Assembly: GCF_026625725.1 (NCBI RefSeq)
Contig: NZ_CP113060.1
Coordinates: 4,098,001-4,162,000 of the forward strand
DNA: 64,000 nucleotides
Direction: 5' to 3'
From: Pseudomonas sp. SL4(2022)
GTDB lineage: Bacteria > Pseudomonadota > Gammaproteobacteria > Pseudomonadales > Pseudomonadaceae
In this document: piece after piece, positions 62,873 to 64,000 of the stretch
How positions within the stretch are numbered: the stretch's first letter is position 1
Layout of the letters: every line of letters starts with the position of its first letter
Position numbers and translations under genes: made by a program
The notes under the pieces: model-generated
Databases searched by the model: none
Told to the model about the DNA's origin: nothing
What the model saw: only the letters and a program-made list of their open reading frames with translations

Positions 62873-64000
62873 TCATAGGGGGGCGCCGACTACTTCGGCA
62901 TTTGCGCGATCAGCTATCTCCATGACCGCATCGCGCGTGGCACGTTCGCGGGCCTGGCCGCTGAGCTCGTACAAGCGGCCGCCATCCATTTTGAGGAGTC
63001 GGTCGGCCTGGTCGAAGTAATGGTCGTCATGGGTGATGGCAATGATTGTCTTACCGGCCGCTTTAAGTTGCGGCAGTAACTCGCGGTAAAACAGGCGACG
63101 GAACAACGGATCCTGGTCAGCCGCCCATTCGTCGAGGATCAGAATATCTCGATCCTCCAGCATTGCCAGAAGAAGGGCCAGGCGCTTGCGTTGGCCTTGG
63201 GAGAAACGCGTACCGGCTAACCGGCCGGCAGAGAAGCGTATCTTGCGGCGCAGTCGTAATTGATCCAGCCAGCGCCCCACCAGCGACTCATCCACCTCCT
63301 GACCGAGCGGCCCAAGCAGGCGTGAGAACAGATGAAAATCAGTGAACACGCTAGCGAACAACTGGCGATAGGCCTGCCACTGTTCAGCCTGCACTGGCTG
63401 ACCGTCGAGACGAATCTCCCCGGCACTCGGCCGGTGCAGCCCCGTCAACAGGCGAGCCAACGTCGATTTTCCGCTGCCATTGCCGCCGACCAAGAACACC
63501 AACTCGCCGCGATACAACTGCAGATCAATGGGACCCACATCGAAGCCTGCTTCGCCACCATCACCCGGATAGCGATACTCAACACCCGCCAACTGGAGGC
63601 ATTGCCAGTGGGCCGGGCTCGATAGCCTGGCTATCTCCGAAGTTTCGGCCGCCAATTCCAGAGACTCGAGCTTACCAAGCGAGATGCGCGCGGCCAGCAG
63701 GCTGGGCAGCGCCGCCACGGCCGCGACCATGGGAGCGCGCAGAAACAGCACAGTCAGGGCAAAGGTGGCCGCGACGCTGGCTTCGGCCCAGCCCAGACCG
63801 CTGGCACAGAAGAACACCAGTCCAATGCTGCCAAGCACCATGCAATTGGCCCAGCTACCCGCAAGGCCGTTGAAGATATCCGCCCGGGTGACATTGTCGC
63901 GATAGACCTGGGCGTCGCGATCAAACTCCTCGTCGAACAGTAGGCGCGCGCGATCTCGGTTCAAGGCCAACTCTTTGCGACCATCAATAATCGCCTGGTA
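62873..64000 (-). CDS. Cyclic-peptide/siderophore ABC exporter (PvdE/SyrD type), 3' part
   Basis: The frame is open to the window edge (376 codons seen), so the N-terminal membrane helices are missing. The last helices of the membrane domain (WANCMVLGSIGLVFFCASG and following) precede the ATPase: Walker A GGNGSGKST, signature FSQGQRKRLAL and Walker B ILILDEWAADQDP. The DEWAADQDP form is typical of PvdE/SyrD exporters. It should export the siderophore or its precursor to the periplasm. It lies upstream of mbtH on the same strand and closes the biosynthetic locus in this window. Confidence 0.9.
   Translation of the reverse strand, partial: YQAIIDGRKELALNRDRARLLFDEEFDRDAQVYRDNVTRADIFNGLAGSWANCMVLGSIGLVFFCASGLGWAEASVAATFALTVLFLRAPMVAAVAALPSLLAARISLGKLESLELAAETSEIARLSSPAHWQCLQLAGVEYRYPGDGGEAGFDVGPIDLQLYRGELVFLVGGNGSGKSTLARLLTGLHRPSAGEIRLDGQPVQAEQWQAYRQLFASVFTDFHLFSRLLGPLGQEVDESLVGRWLDQLRLRRKIRFSAGRLAGTRFSQGQRKRLALLLAMLEDRDILILDEWAADQDPLFRRLFYRELLPQLKAAGKTIIAITHDDHYFDQADRLLKMDGGRLYELSGQARERATRDAVMEIADRANAEVVGAPL

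Overview
The window looks like the chromosome of a gamma-proteobacterial Pseudomonas, probably of the P. mendocina/stutzeri/aeruginosa side of the genus. This rests on an H3-type type VI secretion (T6SS) cluster, a PvdS-type promoter beside a hydroxamate siderophore locus, GTAGCC...GGCTAC intergenic palindromes, and a mostly GC-rich composition with lower-GC patches. The genus assignment is inference; no rRNA or housekeeping marker is present. No tRNA, CRISPR array, insertion sequence or prophage was seen.

Layout. (1) 1-2255: the 5' part of a dCache membrane sensor and a small solute-binding-like protein. (2) 2299-23203: a complete T6SS in two divergent operons, tssJ-K-L-M-A leftward and tssB-C-hcp-tssE-F-G-clpV rightward, the gene order of the P. 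aeruginosa H3-T6SS. A cargo segment follows: two low-GC orphan genes, a CdtB/DNase I-like nuclease, vgrG, a MORN-like protein and, on the opposite strand, a PAAR-like DUF4280 spike. (3) About 23.3-23.5 kb: a candidate Rsm-type (CsrA-sequestering) small RNA with GGA-loop hairpins, its own promoter and a terminator. (4) 23570-33658: a leftward set that reads as a phosphate-scavenging unit. A Pho-box-like site precedes a TonB-dependent receptor, a beta-propeller phytase lipoprotein, dedicated exbB-exbD-tonB and a PhoX-type phosphatase; a solute-binding protein lies further downstream. (5) 33965-35930: a degenerate GGDEF protein and an AraC-type regulator. (6) 36545-64000: a siderophore locus with fhuC-fhuD-fhuB import genes, convergent to fhuF, a PvdA-like ornithine hydroxylase, an IucB-like acetyltransferase, a FhuA-type receptor with a perfect PvdS box, two NRPS genes (four modules), a small broken gene, an mbtH-like gene and a PvdE/SyrD-type exporter that runs off the window.

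How it works together. The NRPS reads C-A-T-E / C-A-T / C-A-T and then C-A-T-E-TE. Adenylation domains 1, 2 and 4 are near-copies with the same specificity residues, and domain 3 carries a serine code. With the hydroxylase and acetyltransferase, the simplest prediction is a tetrapeptide with three N5-acyl-N5-hydroxyornithines and one serine, a trihydroxamate. Export would be by the ABC exporter, re-uptake through the FhuA-like receptor and FhuCDB, and iron release by FhuF. The phosphate unit has its own TonB energiser, which may power both receptors.

Strongest leads: the CdtB-like candidate effector and its low-GC neighbourhood, the Rsm-like RNA next to the T6SS, the self-contained phytate operon, and gene conversion among the three adenylation domains.
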